Part shown: one piece after another, positions 1 to 8,970 of the stretch | Layout of the letters: every line of letters starts with the position of its first letter | Position numbering within the stretch: the first letter of the stretch is position 1 | Source of the DNA: Ruminococcus sp. | GTDB lineage: Bacteria; Bacillota; Clostridia; Oscillospirales; Ruminococcaceae | DNA length: 64,000 bases | Reading direction: 5' to 3' | NCBI GenBank assembly: GCA_018376535.1 | Contig: JAHABC010000002.1 | Coordinates: forward strand, 1-64,000 | Position numbers and translations under genes: made by a program | The notes under the pieces: model-generated | The model's database searches: none | What the model saw: only the letters and a program-made list of their open reading frames with translations | What the model was told of the DNA's origin: nothing

Positions 1-49
1 GATGTATTAAGCTAGTGAGTACTAATTGGTCGTACGTTTCTCCTAGAAA
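1..49 (+). rRNA. 23S rRNA, 3' end (partial)
   Basis: The first bases match the universal 3' end of 23S rRNA, with the segment reading GATGTATTAAGCTAGTGAGT followed by ACTAATTGGTCG. The rest of the gene lies upstream of the window. The exact mature 3' end is approximate. About 100 bp of spacer follows, including a short hairpin (CAAGAT/ATCTTG near 100-118) that may take part in rRNA processing. Confidence 0.85.
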
Positions 50-151
50 TTAGTGTTTGAGTAATCATTGATTGCAACTTTTGTGTTTGTTCAATTTTCA
101 AGATGCTTTAGTATCTTGCTTGAATTATCAGGTTTTAGATTTTTAAAATAT

Positions 152-224
152 GCACCATTAGCTCAGTTGGTAGAGCAACTGACTCTTAATCAGTGGGTCC
201 ACGGTTCGAGCCCGTGATGGTGCA
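152..224 (+). tRNA. tRNA-Lys (anticodon CUU)
   Basis: A full 73-nt cloverleaf can be drawn: acceptor GCACCAT pairs with ATGGTGC, the D-arm is AGCTCAGTTGGTAGAGC, the anticodon loop CTCTTAA holds CTT, and the T-arm contains GGTTCGAGCCC. CCA is not encoded. The gene sits between 23S and 5S, so it is probably cut from the rRNA precursor. Confidence 0.95.
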
Positions 225-234
225 TTTAAAGTAT

Positions 235-306
235 GGCCTGTTGGTCAAGCGGCTAAGACGTCGCCCTCTCACGGCGAAAACACGAGTTCGATTCTCGTAC
301 GGGTCA
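235..306 (+). tRNA. tRNA-Glu (anticodon CUC)
   Basis: A 72-nt cloverleaf with acceptor GGCCTGT against ACGGGTC (some G-U pairs), anticodon loop CTCTCAC with anticodon CTC, and T-loop GTTCGATTC. It follows tRNA-Lys by 10 bp inside the rRNA operon. CCA is not encoded. Confidence 0.93.
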
Positions 307-322
307 TGTAAAATTAAATATA

Positions 323-438
<116 letters not shown>

Positions 439-442
439 ATTT

Positions 443-474
443 AAGCCTCAACTATTATGGTTGAGGCTTTTTAT
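443..474 (+). terminator. rRNA operon terminator
   Basis: Stem AAGCCTCAAC / GTTGAGGCTT with a 7-nt loop, followed by a T-rich tract, starting 5 bp after 5S. Confidence 0.9.
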
Positions 475-482
475 TATATATG

Positions 483-516
483 CAACATTGACAAATACAC
501 AACAATGTTGTATAAT
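483..516 (+). promoter_or_regulatory. Sigma-A promoter with inverted-repeat operator, transporter operon
   Basis: TTGACA (488-493) and TATAAT (511-516) are separated by 17 bp. An 8-bp inverted repeat, CAACATTG (483-490) and CAATGTTG (503-510), covers the -35 box and ends at the -10 box. This is the usual place for a repressor site, so the ABC exporter/symporter operon is probably repressible. The cognate regulator is not evident. Confidence 0.75.
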
Positions 517-607
517 TGCAAAGATGGTACTTTTTATTTCACAAATTTTTTACAAAATTTTGGTTATAATAATGCTGTTATATATATGTTAAGAGGTGAA
601 TTGTTAT

Positions 608-2329
608 TTGAAAAAGTTGTTAATCCATTTAAAAGGATACTTAAAAGAGTGTATTATAGCACCTTTATTCAAGTTGTTAGAGGCACTTTTTGAGTTGTTT
701 ATTCCTATAGTCATGGCATCGGTGATAGATGTAGGAATCGCTCATGGTGATAAACCACATATCTACAAAATGTGTGGTTTGATGGCAATACTAGGTTTAA
801 TAGGTTTAACTTGTTCGCTTATTGCCCAATACTATTCAGCAAAGGCATCGGTGGGATTTGCTGTGAAGTTGCGTTCAGCTTTAATGGAACATATTCAAAA
901 GTTTTCATTTACTGAGGCTGATACCATCGGAACTTCTACGTTAATCACTCGAATGACTTCGGATATCAACCAGTTGCAAACGGGCATAAACATGGTTTTA
1001 AGATTGTTTTTACGTTCTCCATTCATAGTAATAGGTGCTATGATTGCATCATTTACTATAGATGTAAAATCTGCAACTACTTTTTGTGTAACCATTCCAT
1101 TGCTATCGTTGGTAGTATTTGGAGTTATGTATGCAACTATTCCCTTGTATAAAAAGGTTCAATCCAGTTTGGATAAGATTGCCTTATCTACAAGGGAAAA
1201 TTTAAGTGGCGTTAGAGTTATTAGAGCCTTCGGCAATGAAGATACAGAAGTTAAAAATTTTATTGAAAATAACTCTATATTAAAAAAAGCTCAACTTCAT
1301 GCAAGTAAGATTTCTGCAATTATGAACCCAGTGACTTATTCAATAGTTAATATATCTGCCGTGGTGCTTATATATATAGGTGCTATTCGTGTGGATAGTG
1401 GCATAATTACTCAAGGTGAAGTAATGGCATTAATCAACTATATGTCGCAAATCTTAGTTGAGTTGATTAAACTCGCTAACTTGATTGTTACCATAACTAA
1501 AGCTGTTGCTTGTGGTAACAGAGTTCAATCGGTATTTGAAATAAGTTCTAGTATGCAAGATGGCTCTTATATTGCTGATACTTTTAATCATAATGATGCA
1601 GTAGTATCTTTTAAAGATGTATCTTTTAAGTATGCTGGTGCAGGTGATAACTCTTTAAATAACATCTCTTTCGATGTTAAAAGAGGCGAAACTATTGGTA
1701 TTATAGGTTCTACTGGTTCTGGTAAGAGTACTTTGGTAAATCTAATTCCTAGATTTTATGATATTTCTAACGGTTCTATATTAATAGATGGCAAAAATAT
1801 TAAAGAGTATTCTCTAAAGAGTTTGCGTTCTAAGATTAGCGTCGTTATGCAAAGAACTTCTTTATTTAAGGGAACTATCGAAAGTAATATGCTAGTAGGA
1901 AATCAACAAGCTACTATTGAAGATATTCAATGGGCTTTGAACGTATCACAATCGGCAGAGTTTGTCGCTAGTAAATCCGATGGCATTAAAACTATAGTTT
2001 CTCAAAATGGTAAGAACTTCTCTGGAGGTCAAAAGCAACGTTTAACCATCGCTAGAGCCTTAGTTAAAAAACCTGAAATTTTAATCTTAGATGATAGCTC
2101 ATCTGCTTTGGACTACGCTACAGATTTAAAACTTCGTACTGAGTTGAAAAATCTTCCTAATATGACTGTATTCATAGTATCTCAAAGAACTTCATCAATA
2201 CAAAATGCCGATAAGATTATCGTGCTTGATGATGGTCAAATGGTCGGAATTGGTACTCATGACCAACTCGTAAATACTTGCGATGTCTACAAGGAAATAT
2301 ATAACTCTCAATTTCAAAGGAAAGGATAA
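608..2329 (+). CDS. ABC exporter half-transporter A (degenerate Walker B)
   Basis: A fused membrane/ATPase half-transporter of about 574 aa. The N-terminal 300 residues hold six hydrophobic segments and the C-terminal ATPase has Walker A GSTGSGKST near residue 367, signature SGGQKQR and Walker B LILDD near residue 494. The catalytic Glu after Walker B is Asp, as in the degenerate half of heterodimeric multidrug exporters. A TTG start at 608 is chosen because AGAGGTGA lies 8 bp upstream and the product then begins MKKLLIHLK; a GTG at 596 sits inside that ribosome site. It is 6 bp from the symporter gene and partners with the ABC gene at 3746. Substrate unknown. Confidence 0.9.
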   Translation: MKKLLIHLKGYLKECIIAPLFKLLEALFELFIPIVMASVIDVGIAHGDKPHIYKMCGLMAILGLIGLTCSLIAQYYSAKASVGFAVKLRSALMEHIQKFSFTEADTIGTSTLITRMTSDINQLQTGINMVLRLFLRSPFIVIGAMIASFTIDVKSATTFCVTIPLLSLVVFGVMYATIPLYKKVQSSLDKIALSTRENLSGVRVIRAFGNEDTEVKNFIENNSILKKAQLHASKISAIMNPVTYSIVNISAVVLIYIGAIRVDSGIITQGEVMALINYMSQILVELIKLANLIVTITKAVACGNRVQSVFEISSSMQDGSYIADTFNHNDAVVSFKDVSFKYAGAGDNSLNNISFDVKRGETIGIIGSTGSGKSTLVNLIPRFYDISNGSILIDGKNIKEYSLKSLRSKISVVMQRTSLFKGTIESNMLVGNQQATIEDIQWALNVSQSAEFVASKSDGIKTIVSQNGKNFSGGQKQRLTIARALVKKPEILILDDSSSALDYATDLKLRTELKNLPNMTVFIVSQRTSSIQNADKIIVLDDGQMVGIGTHDQLVNTCDVYKEIYNSQFQRKG

Positions 2330-2335
2330 TCGCTT

Positions 2336-3742
2336 ATGTTAAAAGATATTCTTCAAAGCGTTTCAGATTTTCTTTGGGGTCCTATTATGTTAATACTCTT
2401 GGTTGGAACAGGCGTATTCTTGACTATTAGATTGAAATTTCTCCCTTGGAGAAATCTTGGACACGCTATAAAACAGATTTTTTCTAATAATGGTGAAAGT
2501 AATCATTCGGGTGATATTTCACCGTTTCAATCTTTAATGACTGCTTTGGCTGCAACTATCGGAACTGGTAACATAGTCGGTGTTGCTAGTGCCTTGGCTA
2601 TGGGTGGCCCTGGTGCTTTAGTCTGGATGTGGATTAGTGCTCTATTTGGACTATCTACTAAATATGCCGAAAGCGTTCTAGCCGTTAAGTACAGAGAGGT
2701 GAACTCTAAAGGTGAAATGTGTGGTGGTCCTATGTACACTATCAAGAACGCTTTTACTAATAAGAGTGTAGGAAAAGTTTTATCTATACTATTTGCAATC
2801 TTTACAGTGTGTGCATCTTTTGGAATTGGTAATCTAGCACAAGCTAATTCAATATCTAGTTCAATGAACAATGCCTTTGGAGTTCCAACCTATGTGATAG
2901 GTATAGTTCTAGTAGTATTAGCTCTGTTAGTTCTGTTAGGTGGAGTTAAAAGCATCGGAAAAGTTTGTGGTGTTATAGTTCCATTTATGGCGGTTATGTA
3001 CTTCGCTTGTGCTTTGATTGTTATATTTAAAAATATAGCTAATCTTCCTAATGGTTTTAAAGAGATTATATCCATGGCATTTAATATAAAATCCGTAGGT
3101 GGTGGAATAGGTGGTATCATAGTAGCTAATATGTTTTCGGCTATGCGTTACGGAGTCGCTAGAGGAGTCTTTTCTAATGAAGCTGGTTTAGGTTCTGCTC
3201 CTATTGCTGCCGCTGCCGCTCAAACTGATAAACCATCTCGACAAGGTTACATCAATATGACTGGTACTTTCTTTGATACTATTCTTGTATGTACTATAAC
3301 TGGTTTAGCTATAATGTCATCGGGAGTGCTTGGAACTACTGATACTTCTGGTAAAATCGTGGAAGGTTCGGATTTGACTATATTAGCTTTTAATACTGCC
3401 TTCGGTAAGTACGGAGCTTATATAATATCTATTGGCTTGATGTTATTTGCATTTTCTACTATTCTAGGTTGGGAATATTATGGCGAAAAATCGTTAGAGT
3501 ATCTATGTGGCAACAGAAAGATAATCTATTTTTATAGAGTATTCTTCTCATTGCTATGTTTTGTAGGTTGTACCGTATCTTTAGATGTAGTTTGGCTATT
3601 CTCTGATATCGCTAATGCTTTGATGTCTATACCTAATCTAATTAGTTTGATAGTCTTAAATAAAGTAGTCGCTAAAGAATGTTTTGAATATCAAGAAGAT
3701 GTAGTGAAAATAGAATTAGAAATCGAAAGAGGTGAAGTGTAA
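2336..3742 (+). CDS. Alanine/glycine:cation symporter (AGCS family)
   Basis: A 468-aa polytopic membrane protein of the AGCS (AlsT/DagA) family, which imports alanine or glycine with Na+ or H+. Family features seen are the N-terminal LTIRLKFLPWRNL, the ATIGTGNIVGVASAL segment with surrounding TAMGGPGALVWMW-like text, and the NEAGLGSAPIAAAAA segment in the middle. It lies 6 bp after ABC half A and 3 bp before ABC half B, so all three are co-transcribed. An amino-acid importer between the two halves of one exporter is an unusual order; whether it is functionally linked (for instance to peptide or amino-acid export) is inference only. Confidence 0.93.
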   Translation: MLKDILQSVSDFLWGPIMLILLVGTGVFLTIRLKFLPWRNLGHAIKQIFSNNGESNHSGDISPFQSLMTALAATIGTGNIVGVASALAMGGPGALVWMWISALFGLSTKYAESVLAVKYREVNSKGEMCGGPMYTIKNAFTNKSVGKVLSILFAIFTVCASFGIGNLAQANSISSSMNNAFGVPTYVIGIVLVVLALLVLLGGVKSIGKVCGVIVPFMAVMYFACALIVIFKNIANLPNGFKEIISMAFNIKSVGGGIGGIIVANMFSAMRYGVARGVFSNEAGLGSAPIAAAAAQTDKPSRQGYINMTGTFFDTILVCTITGLAIMSSGVLGTTDTSGKIVEGSDLTILAFNTAFGKYGAYIISIGLMLFAFSTILGWEYYGEKSLEYLCGNRKIIYFYRVFFSLLCFVGCTVSLDVVWLFSDIANALMSIPNLISLIVLNKVVAKECFEYQEDVVKIELEIERGEV

Positions 3743-3745
3743 TAT

Positions 3746-5473
3746 ATGAATCAAAAAGATACTCTTTTCAAAGTATTTAAGTATACTGGTAAATATAAGA
3801 TGTTCTTAATATTTTCTATAGTATTATCTGTAGTTTCGGTGGCTCTTACTTTGTACATTCCTATACTAACTGGTGACGCTATAGACTTAATAGTCGCTAA
3901 GGGCAAAGTCGATTTTGTAGGATTACTTCCTATTATGAAATATATGGTGTTGATTATATTAGCAACATCTTTAGTACAATGGTTAATGAATATTAGTAAT
4001 AACCATCTAACTTATGGTATAGTAAAAAATATTCGTGATGAGGCTTTTACTAAAATACAATCTTTGCCACTTAAGTATATAGATGGCCATTCTACTGGCG
4101 ATTTAGTAAGCCGTGTTATCAGTGATGCTGATACCTTCGCTGATGGTCTACTTATGGGATTTACTCAACTATTTACTGGTGTTGCTACTATCATTGGAAC
4201 TCTTATATTTATGATATCTGTAAACTTTAAGATATCGTTAGTAGTAATATTAATAACTCCAGTATCCTTTGTGGTGGCTGGTCTGATTGCTAAAAATACT
4301 TATGCTATGTTTAGAAAACAATCGGAAACACTTGGCGAGGAAACTGCTTTCATTGACGAAATGATTGGCGATATAAAGACTGTTCAATCTTTTGGATATC
4401 AACAGAAAGCGATATCCGATTTTAATGAGATAAATAATCGTTTGGGTGGATATTCTAAAAAAGCTATATTTTACTCATCTATAACTAATCCCGCTACTAG
4501 ATTTATTAACAATTTAGTATATATAGGCGTCGGTTTAAGTGGAGCATTATCTGTAATATCGGGTAGTTTGAGCGTGGGACAACTTCAATGTTTTTTAAGC
4601 TATGCTAATCAGTATACTAAGCCTTTCAATGAGATTTCGGGTGTAGTTACCGAACTTCAAAACGCTCTAGCGTGTGCTAGTAGAATTTTTGAAATCATTG
4701 AAGAACCTAAAGAAGTAATTAATCCTAATGCTAAGACTATAAGTTCCGTTAAGGGAAATGTATCCTTTAAAGATGTTAAGTTCTCTTATACTCCAGAACA
4801 GAAACTTATTGAAAACTTTACTTTAGATGTTAAATCTGGTCAAAGGGTTGCTATAGTTGGTAAGACTGGTTGTGGTAAGAGTACTCTAATTAATCTATTA
4901 ATGCGTTTCTATGATGCTAACAGTGGTTCTATATCTATTGATGGCGTTAATATTAACGATATCACTAGAGAAAGCCTTAGAGAACACTATGGAATGGTTC
5001 TTCAAGAAACTTGGATTAAAACGGGTACTGTTAGAGAAAATATTACTCTTGGTAAGCCAAATGCCTCTGAGGAGGAAATTATTCAAGCTGCAAAATCATC
5101 ATATGCACATAGTTTTATTAAGAGATTACCAAACGGTTATGATACCATTATCAAAGATGATGGAACACTCTCACAAGGTCAAAAACAGCTTTTGTGTATC
5201 ACTAGAGTTATGTTGACTATCCCATCTATTTTGATACTAGATGAGGCAACTTCCTCAATAGATACCAGAACAGAAATAAAAATTCAAAAGGCTTTTTCAA
5301 ATTTGATGCAAGGTAGAACCTCCTTTATAGTTGCTCATAGATTATCTACTATTAAAGAGGCTGACATTATTCTTGTTATGGATAGTGGTCATATTATGGA
5401 AATGGGTAATCATGAGGAACTTCTAGCTAAACATGGATTTTACTTTAATCTTTGGAACAGTCAATTTAGTTAA
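3746..5473 (+). CDS. ABC exporter half-transporter B
   Basis: A 575-aa half-transporter with an N-terminal six-helix membrane domain and a C-terminal ATPase: Walker A GKTGCGKST near residue 371, Walker B ILILDEATSSID near 496 with an intact catalytic Glu, and H-loop VAHRLST. The signature is LSQGQKQ, a non-canonical variant (SQGQ for SGGQ). Together with half A (canonical signature, Asp for Glu) this predicts one working and one degenerate ATP site, as in BmrCD/TM287-288-type heterodimers. The start follows GAGGTGAAG with good spacing, 3 bp after the symporter stop. Confidence 0.92.
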   Translation: MNQKDTLFKVFKYTGKYKMFLIFSIVLSVVSVALTLYIPILTGDAIDLIVAKGKVDFVGLLPIMKYMVLIILATSLVQWLMNISNNHLTYGIVKNIRDEAFTKIQSLPLKYIDGHSTGDLVSRVISDADTFADGLLMGFTQLFTGVATIIGTLIFMISVNFKISLVVILITPVSFVVAGLIAKNTYAMFRKQSETLGEETAFIDEMIGDIKTVQSFGYQQKAISDFNEINNRLGGYSKKAIFYSSITNPATRFINNLVYIGVGLSGALSVISGSLSVGQLQCFLSYANQYTKPFNEISGVVTELQNALACASRIFEIIEEPKEVINPNAKTISSVKGNVSFKDVKFSYTPEQKLIENFTLDVKSGQRVAIVGKTGCGKSTLINLLMRFYDANSGSISIDGVNINDITRESLREHYGMVLQETWIKTGTVRENITLGKPNASEEEIIQAAKSSYAHSFIKRLPNGYDTIIKDDGTLSQGQKQLLCITRVMLTIPSILILDEATSSIDTRTEIKIQKAFSNLMQGRTSFIVAHRLSTIKEADIILVMDSGHIMEMGNHEELLAKHGFYFNLWNSQFS

Positions 5474-5479
5474 AAAAGA

Positions 5480-5498
5480 GGGTGGATTTTGTCCACCC
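5480..5498 (+). other. Hairpin between ABC half B and alarmone synthetase genes
   Basis: GGGTGGA and TCCACCC form a 7-bp stem with a 5-nt loop. It has no proper T-run after it, so it may be a weak terminator or an mRNA processing/stability hairpin within the operon. Confidence 0.5.
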
Positions 5499-5527
5499 CT
5501 TAAATTTAATGAAAGGATTTGGTAATT

Positions 5528-6253
5528 ATGTCGACTACAGAAAAAAATCAAAATAACCCAGATACTTATATAGAAGAAAAAAAGTCGGAAATTATTCCAT
5601 CTTTTAATGAGATATCTGCACAAAATGATTTCCACGCTTTTATGGAACTTCAACACCTATATGACTCTGCTATTAAAAACGTTAAAACTCAGTTGAATAT
5701 TTTCGATGATGAGTTTAGAGTTAAATTCCAAAGAAATCCTATTCATAGTATGGAAAGTAGGTTGAAATCACCTCAAAGTATAGTGGGTAAACTTCAAAAA
5801 AAAGGACTTCCTATGACTATAGAAAGTGCTAAAAAGAATTTGAGAGATATCGCAGGTATTAGAGTAATCTGCTATTACATAAACGATATTTATACTATCG
5901 TGGATTTAATATTAATGCATGATGACTATCAACTTATTAATATTAAAGATTATATTAGAAATCCTAAACCATCTGGATATAGAAGTTTTCATATGACTAT
6001 TAAAGTTCCTGTATATCTAGCTAACGGAAAACAATACGTTCCAATAGAGATTCAAATTAGAACCATCGCAATGGACTTTTGGGCTAGTGTTGAACATCAA
6101 TTGAAGTACAAAACTACTTCTTCGATTACTACAGAGATTTCTAATCAATTAAAAGAGTGTGCCGAAGTTATCGCTGATACTGATTTGAAAATGCAAGAAA
6201 TCTATTTGAAGATAGACCACATTAATGAGATATCCCCAGATGATGAAAGTTAA
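5528..6253 (+). CDS. Small alarmone synthetase, RelQ/YjbM-like GTP pyrophosphokinase
   Basis: A 241-aa protein with a single RelA/SpoT synthetase domain and no HD hydrolase, TGS or ACT domain. It would transfer pyrophosphate from ATP to GTP or GDP to make (p)ppGpp. Seen: RDIAGIRV near residues 106-113, GYRSFHM near 150-156 (G-loop Tyr for nucleotide stacking), EIQIRT near 174-179 and the ASVEHQLKYK segment near 187-196. Length fits the RelQ class. The ATG at 5528 has GAAAGGA 10 bp upstream. It overlaps the next gene by 11 bp, suggesting translational coupling. Confidence 0.92.
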   Translation: MSTTEKNQNNPDTYIEEKKSEIIPSFNEISAQNDFHAFMELQHLYDSAIKNVKTQLNIFDDEFRVKFQRNPIHSMESRLKSPQSIVGKLQKKGLPMTIESAKKNLRDIAGIRVICYYINDIYTIVDLILMHDDYQLINIKDYIRNPKPSGYRSFHMTIKVPVYLANGKQYVPIEIQIRTIAMDFWASVEHQLKYKTTSSITTEISNQLKECAEVIADTDLKMQEIYLKIDHINEISPDDES

Positions 6254-6815
6254 TACTAAAAGAATCTTTATCGTGACTTTTAGCGTGGTATTCTTGGTAT
6301 TGATTATTACTTCTAATACTTTGTTTAGTAATCAAAAAATTTTGATGTCTAATGCTGATTTGACTTCTAAAGAATACTATTCTTTAAGTGTTGAGTGTGG
6401 CTTAAAACTATCTTTTGATGACTATATTATGATATGTTCTGTAGTTCAAGGCGAAACTGCTGGAGCAGATTTATATTGGTCGGAATTGGTGGCAGAAGTT
6501 ATTAAAAATAGACTCCTCTCTAAAGATTTTCCTAATACTATCTATGATATATTAACTCAACCTAATCAATTTGATGCCATTGAAAACTATTATAATGGTA
6601 TTGAAATTAATGCTATTACATATCAAGCAGTTACTAACGTCTTTTCTAATAAGGATTATTTGACATCACATAGATTGAAAGGTGCTACTTATTATTGTAA
6701 TCCCGATATTTTAAGTCCATCAATTGTAGAATGGTTTAACTCTAATTTGACTATGACCTATGATGCCTATTATACTTCTAATGGATATACATATCATCAT
6801 GTATTTTATAAGTAA
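6243..6815 (+). CDS. SleB-like cell wall hydrolase, membrane anchored
   Basis: A 190-aa protein with one N-terminal hydrophobic segment (signal anchor, about residues 6-25) and a Hydrolase_2/SleB domain. The family pattern is clear: VVQGETAG with the probable catalytic Glu near residue 71, then VAEVIKNRL, FPNTIYDILTQPNQFDA and ATYYCNPD. SleB proteins are lytic transglycosylases acting on peptidoglycan, in Bacillus during spore germination. Start codons 6225, 6240 and 6243 are possible; the last is preferred because the lysine-hydrophobic signal begins there. It overlaps the alarmone synthetase gene. Confidence 0.82.
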   Translation: MKVNTKRIFIVTFSVVFLVLIITSNTLFSNQKILMSNADLTSKEYYSLSVECGLKLSFDDYIMICSVVQGETAGADLYWSELVAEVIKNRLLSKDFPNTIYDILTQPNQFDAIENYYNGIEINAITYQAVTNVFSNKDYLTSHRLKGATYYCNPDILSPSIVEWFNSNLTMTYDAYYTSNGYTYHHVFYK

Positions 6816-6848
6816 AAAGCAAGTCTGTTTTTTAAGACTTGCTTTTTT
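6814..6848. terminator. Bidirectional terminator between convergent genes
   Basis: Stem AAGCAAGTCT / AGACTTGCTT with flanking A-run and T-run, serving the + strand hydrolase and the - strand amidase genes. Confidence 0.9.
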
Positions 6849-6856
6849 TATGTAGT

Positions 6857-7831
6857 TTATATTAGTTCGAAATATTGAGCTATTACTTCAGCCTCTGCAT
6901 GAGCAAGTTTTTTTAGATTATCCTCATTTAGTAGCCACTTAGCCGAACGTGTATTAGTATGGAATGAGTGTTCCATGAGTATTGCAGGAGTTCCTACAGA
7001 TTTAGCTCCAAACATAACTCCATACCACTCATCATTTAAGATGCCATCGCCATTACGGTCATTGTCGGATAGTCTAGTCCAAGTTCTGCCATGTTGTTTA
7101 GTTTGCATGACATCTTCAACGGTGGTAGTTAATCTACTGCCTATTTCGGCGGATATTTCATCTATATTAGTGCTATCGTCTGGGAGTAACACTATCGCTA
7201 GAGGGAAATCCGTTCCTTCGTTCATGTAACTTCCCACGGCGTTTGAATGTATGGATATAAACAAATCACAACCTGCAGAGGTTTGTCCTCTTTCGATTAA
7301 ACTTTTATCGGTTGCTTGATTTTCTCTAGTAGTGATTACTTTAAATCCATAGTTTTCAAGTTCTTGTTTTAAGTAGATATGTAATTTCCAAGTCATGTTA
7401 CTTTCATAGTAGGCTGAAACTTTAGGTGACCTGTTGTATAATCCGTAGTGACCAGCATCTAGGCAGATAGTCTTAGTTGACGTTTCCTCCGATTGCTTAT
7501 ATACTATTACTTTTAGTGAATTTAAATCTAAGATGTTTATACTTCCATCTTGATTAATGTCTGCATTGGAATTTTGTTCTTCTGTAGATAGTATAATCTT
7601 CTTCATAGATATTAAATCTAAGTAGTCAATAGAACCATCATGATTTATATCCCCTAAAATTCCAGTTTCTGCTTCAAGATTTTCTGTTATATCATCTTGA
7701 ATGGTTTTAAAGTAGTTATTGTATCTTGCTAGGTCGTTGACATCAAACATTTCTGCACTTACTGGAGTAGTCAATAATGCTCCACATGATATTGTCGCTA
7801 AAATGTTCAATAGCGATTTTTTTATATTCAT
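6857..7831 (-). CDS. Secreted N-acetylmuramoyl-L-alanine amidase with type I dockerin
   Basis: A 324-aa secreted protein. A signal peptide ends near residue 26 (PVSA). Residues about 59-110 form a type I dockerin: two calcium-loop repeats GDINHDGSIDYLDL and ADINQDGSINILDL. The rest is an Amidase_3 domain with zinc ligands His in LDAGH, Glu in YYESNM and His in SIHSNA, and catalytic Glu in LMEHSFH. It would cut the amide between muramic acid and the stem peptide. A dockerin on a cell-wall amidase suggests docking to a surface cohesin. It lies 16 bp downstream of pyrB on the same strand. Confidence 0.92.
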   Translation of the reverse strand: MNIKKSLLNILATISCGALLTTPVSAEMFDVNDLARYNNYFKTIQDDITENLEAETGILGDINHDGSIDYLDLISMKKIILSTEEQNSNADINQDGSINILDLNSLKVIVYKQSEETSTKTICLDAGHYGLYNRSPKVSAYYESNMTWKLHIYLKQELENYGFKVITTRENQATDKSLIERGQTSAGCDLFISIHSNAVGSYMNEGTDFPLAIVLLPDDSTNIDEISAEIGSRLTTTVEDVMQTKQHGRTWTRLSDNDRNGDGILNDEWYGVMFGAKSVGTPAILMEHSFHTNTRSAKWLLNEDNLKKLAHAEAEVIAQYFELI

Positions 7832-7847
7832 ATAGTAATCCTTTCAA

Positions 7848-8927
7848 CTAATCCATTAACTTTCTTTCGTCGCAGTATTCACATACTACAGTAGAACCTT
7901 CACCGATAAAACTCATAGGTAGATATCTTTCGGTTTGAGTTATACACTTAGGATTGTTACAATATACTCCATTGTGTACATGACCCCTTAAAAGCGTAGT
8001 CTTGGATTTGTTTTCTAACATAGTCATAATTAGAGCCATTCTAATATACACTCCGTACTTGGCTTGTTTGAAGTATAATGCTCTTTGGTCGTCATCTACA
8101 TCTACAGATATCTCATCTACTCTTGGAAGTGGGTGAAGTACTATCAAATCGTTTTTAGCATGAGCCATCTTTTTAGTATCCAATATGTAGGTATCTTTTT
8201 GCTTTAGATATTCTTCCTCAGAAGAAAAACGTTCACGTTGTATTCTGGTCATGTAAAGAACGTCCAATTGGGAAATAGCCTCATCAAGAGAAAATACTTC
8301 AGTGAACTTACAACCGTGTGCAGTAAGAATATCTTTAATATATGATGGCATCTTCAATTCGTTAGTAGATATGAATACAAACTCATTATCTTCATAGCAA
8401 GATAACGCTTTACATAGTGAATGTACTGTTCTACCATTCTTTAAATCTCCACAAAGACCAATCTTTAGGTGGTCAAGTCTGCCTTTTTCTTGCATTAAGG
8501 TAAACATATCGGTTAGAGTTTGCGTTGGGTGTAGATGTCCACCATCACCTGCATTTATTATAGGGCAATCCGATGTTAATGCCGATGCTTTTGCCGTTCC
8601 AGCCATTGGGTGACGTATTACTACTATATCTGCATAGCTACTAACTATCTTAGTAGTATCTTTTAGATTTTCACCCTTGGATACTGATGAGTTTGCTGGA
8701 TTGTCAAAACCTATAATACTTCCACCTAGACGTATCATGGCAGTTTGGAAAGACATTTGAGTTCTAGTAGATGGCTCATAGAATAGTGTAGCCATAATCT
8801 TTCCATCGCATACATGACTGTACTTTTTAGGATTGCTATATATATCTTGAGCTGTCTTAATTAGGCTATTCCACCAACTCATTGGATAGTCATTCAAATC
8901 AATAAGATGATTATACTTAGTAACCAT
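7848..8927 (-). CDS. pyrB: Aspartate carbamoyltransferase with fused PyrI-type zinc domain
   Basis: Condenses carbamoyl phosphate and aspartate in pyrimidine synthesis. The catalytic chain is evident: FYEPSTRTQMSF (carbamoyl phosphate binding), HPMAGT, HPTQ and HPLPRVDEI. At 359 aa it is about 50 aa longer than a normal PyrB. The tail carries C323-x4-C328-x20-C349-x2-C352, the same pattern as the zinc site of regulatory subunit PyrI, but the N-terminal nucleotide-binding domain of PyrI is absent. No separate pyrI is nearby. An 18-bp palindrome (8953-8970) lies 26 bp upstream. Likely co-transcribed with the HD gene. Confidence 0.95.
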   Translation of the reverse strand: MVTKYNHLIDLNDYPMSWWNSLIKTAQDIYSNPKKYSHVCDGKIMATLFYEPSTRTQMSFQTAMIRLGGSIIGFDNPANSSVSKGENLKDTTKIVSSYADIVVIRHPMAGTAKASALTSDCPIINAGDGGHLHPTQTLTDMFTLMQEKGRLDHLKIGLCGDLKNGRTVHSLCKALSCYEDNEFVFISTNELKMPSYIKDILTAHGCKFTEVFSLDEAISQLDVLYMTRIQRERFSSEEEYLKQKDTYILDTKKMAHAKNDLIVLHPLPRVDEISVDVDDDQRALYFKQAKYGVYIRMALIMTMLENKSKTTLLRGHVHNGVYCNNPKCITQTERYLPMSFIGEGSTVVCEYCDERKLMD

Positions 8928-8952
8928 TGTCTTTAACTCCTTTATATTTAAA

Positions 8953-8970
8953 ATATAGTTATAACTATAT
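8953..8970. repeat. 18-bp perfect palindrome before pyrB
   Basis: ATATAGTTATAACTATAT reads identically on both strands. It covers the HD gene stop codon and ends 26 bp upstream of the pyrB start. It may be a protein site or chance in AT-rich DNA. Confidence 0.5.

Noticed and set aside
5480..5498. Strong terminator after the ABC exporter operon
   Set aside because: Good stem but no T-run; kept only as a hairpin.
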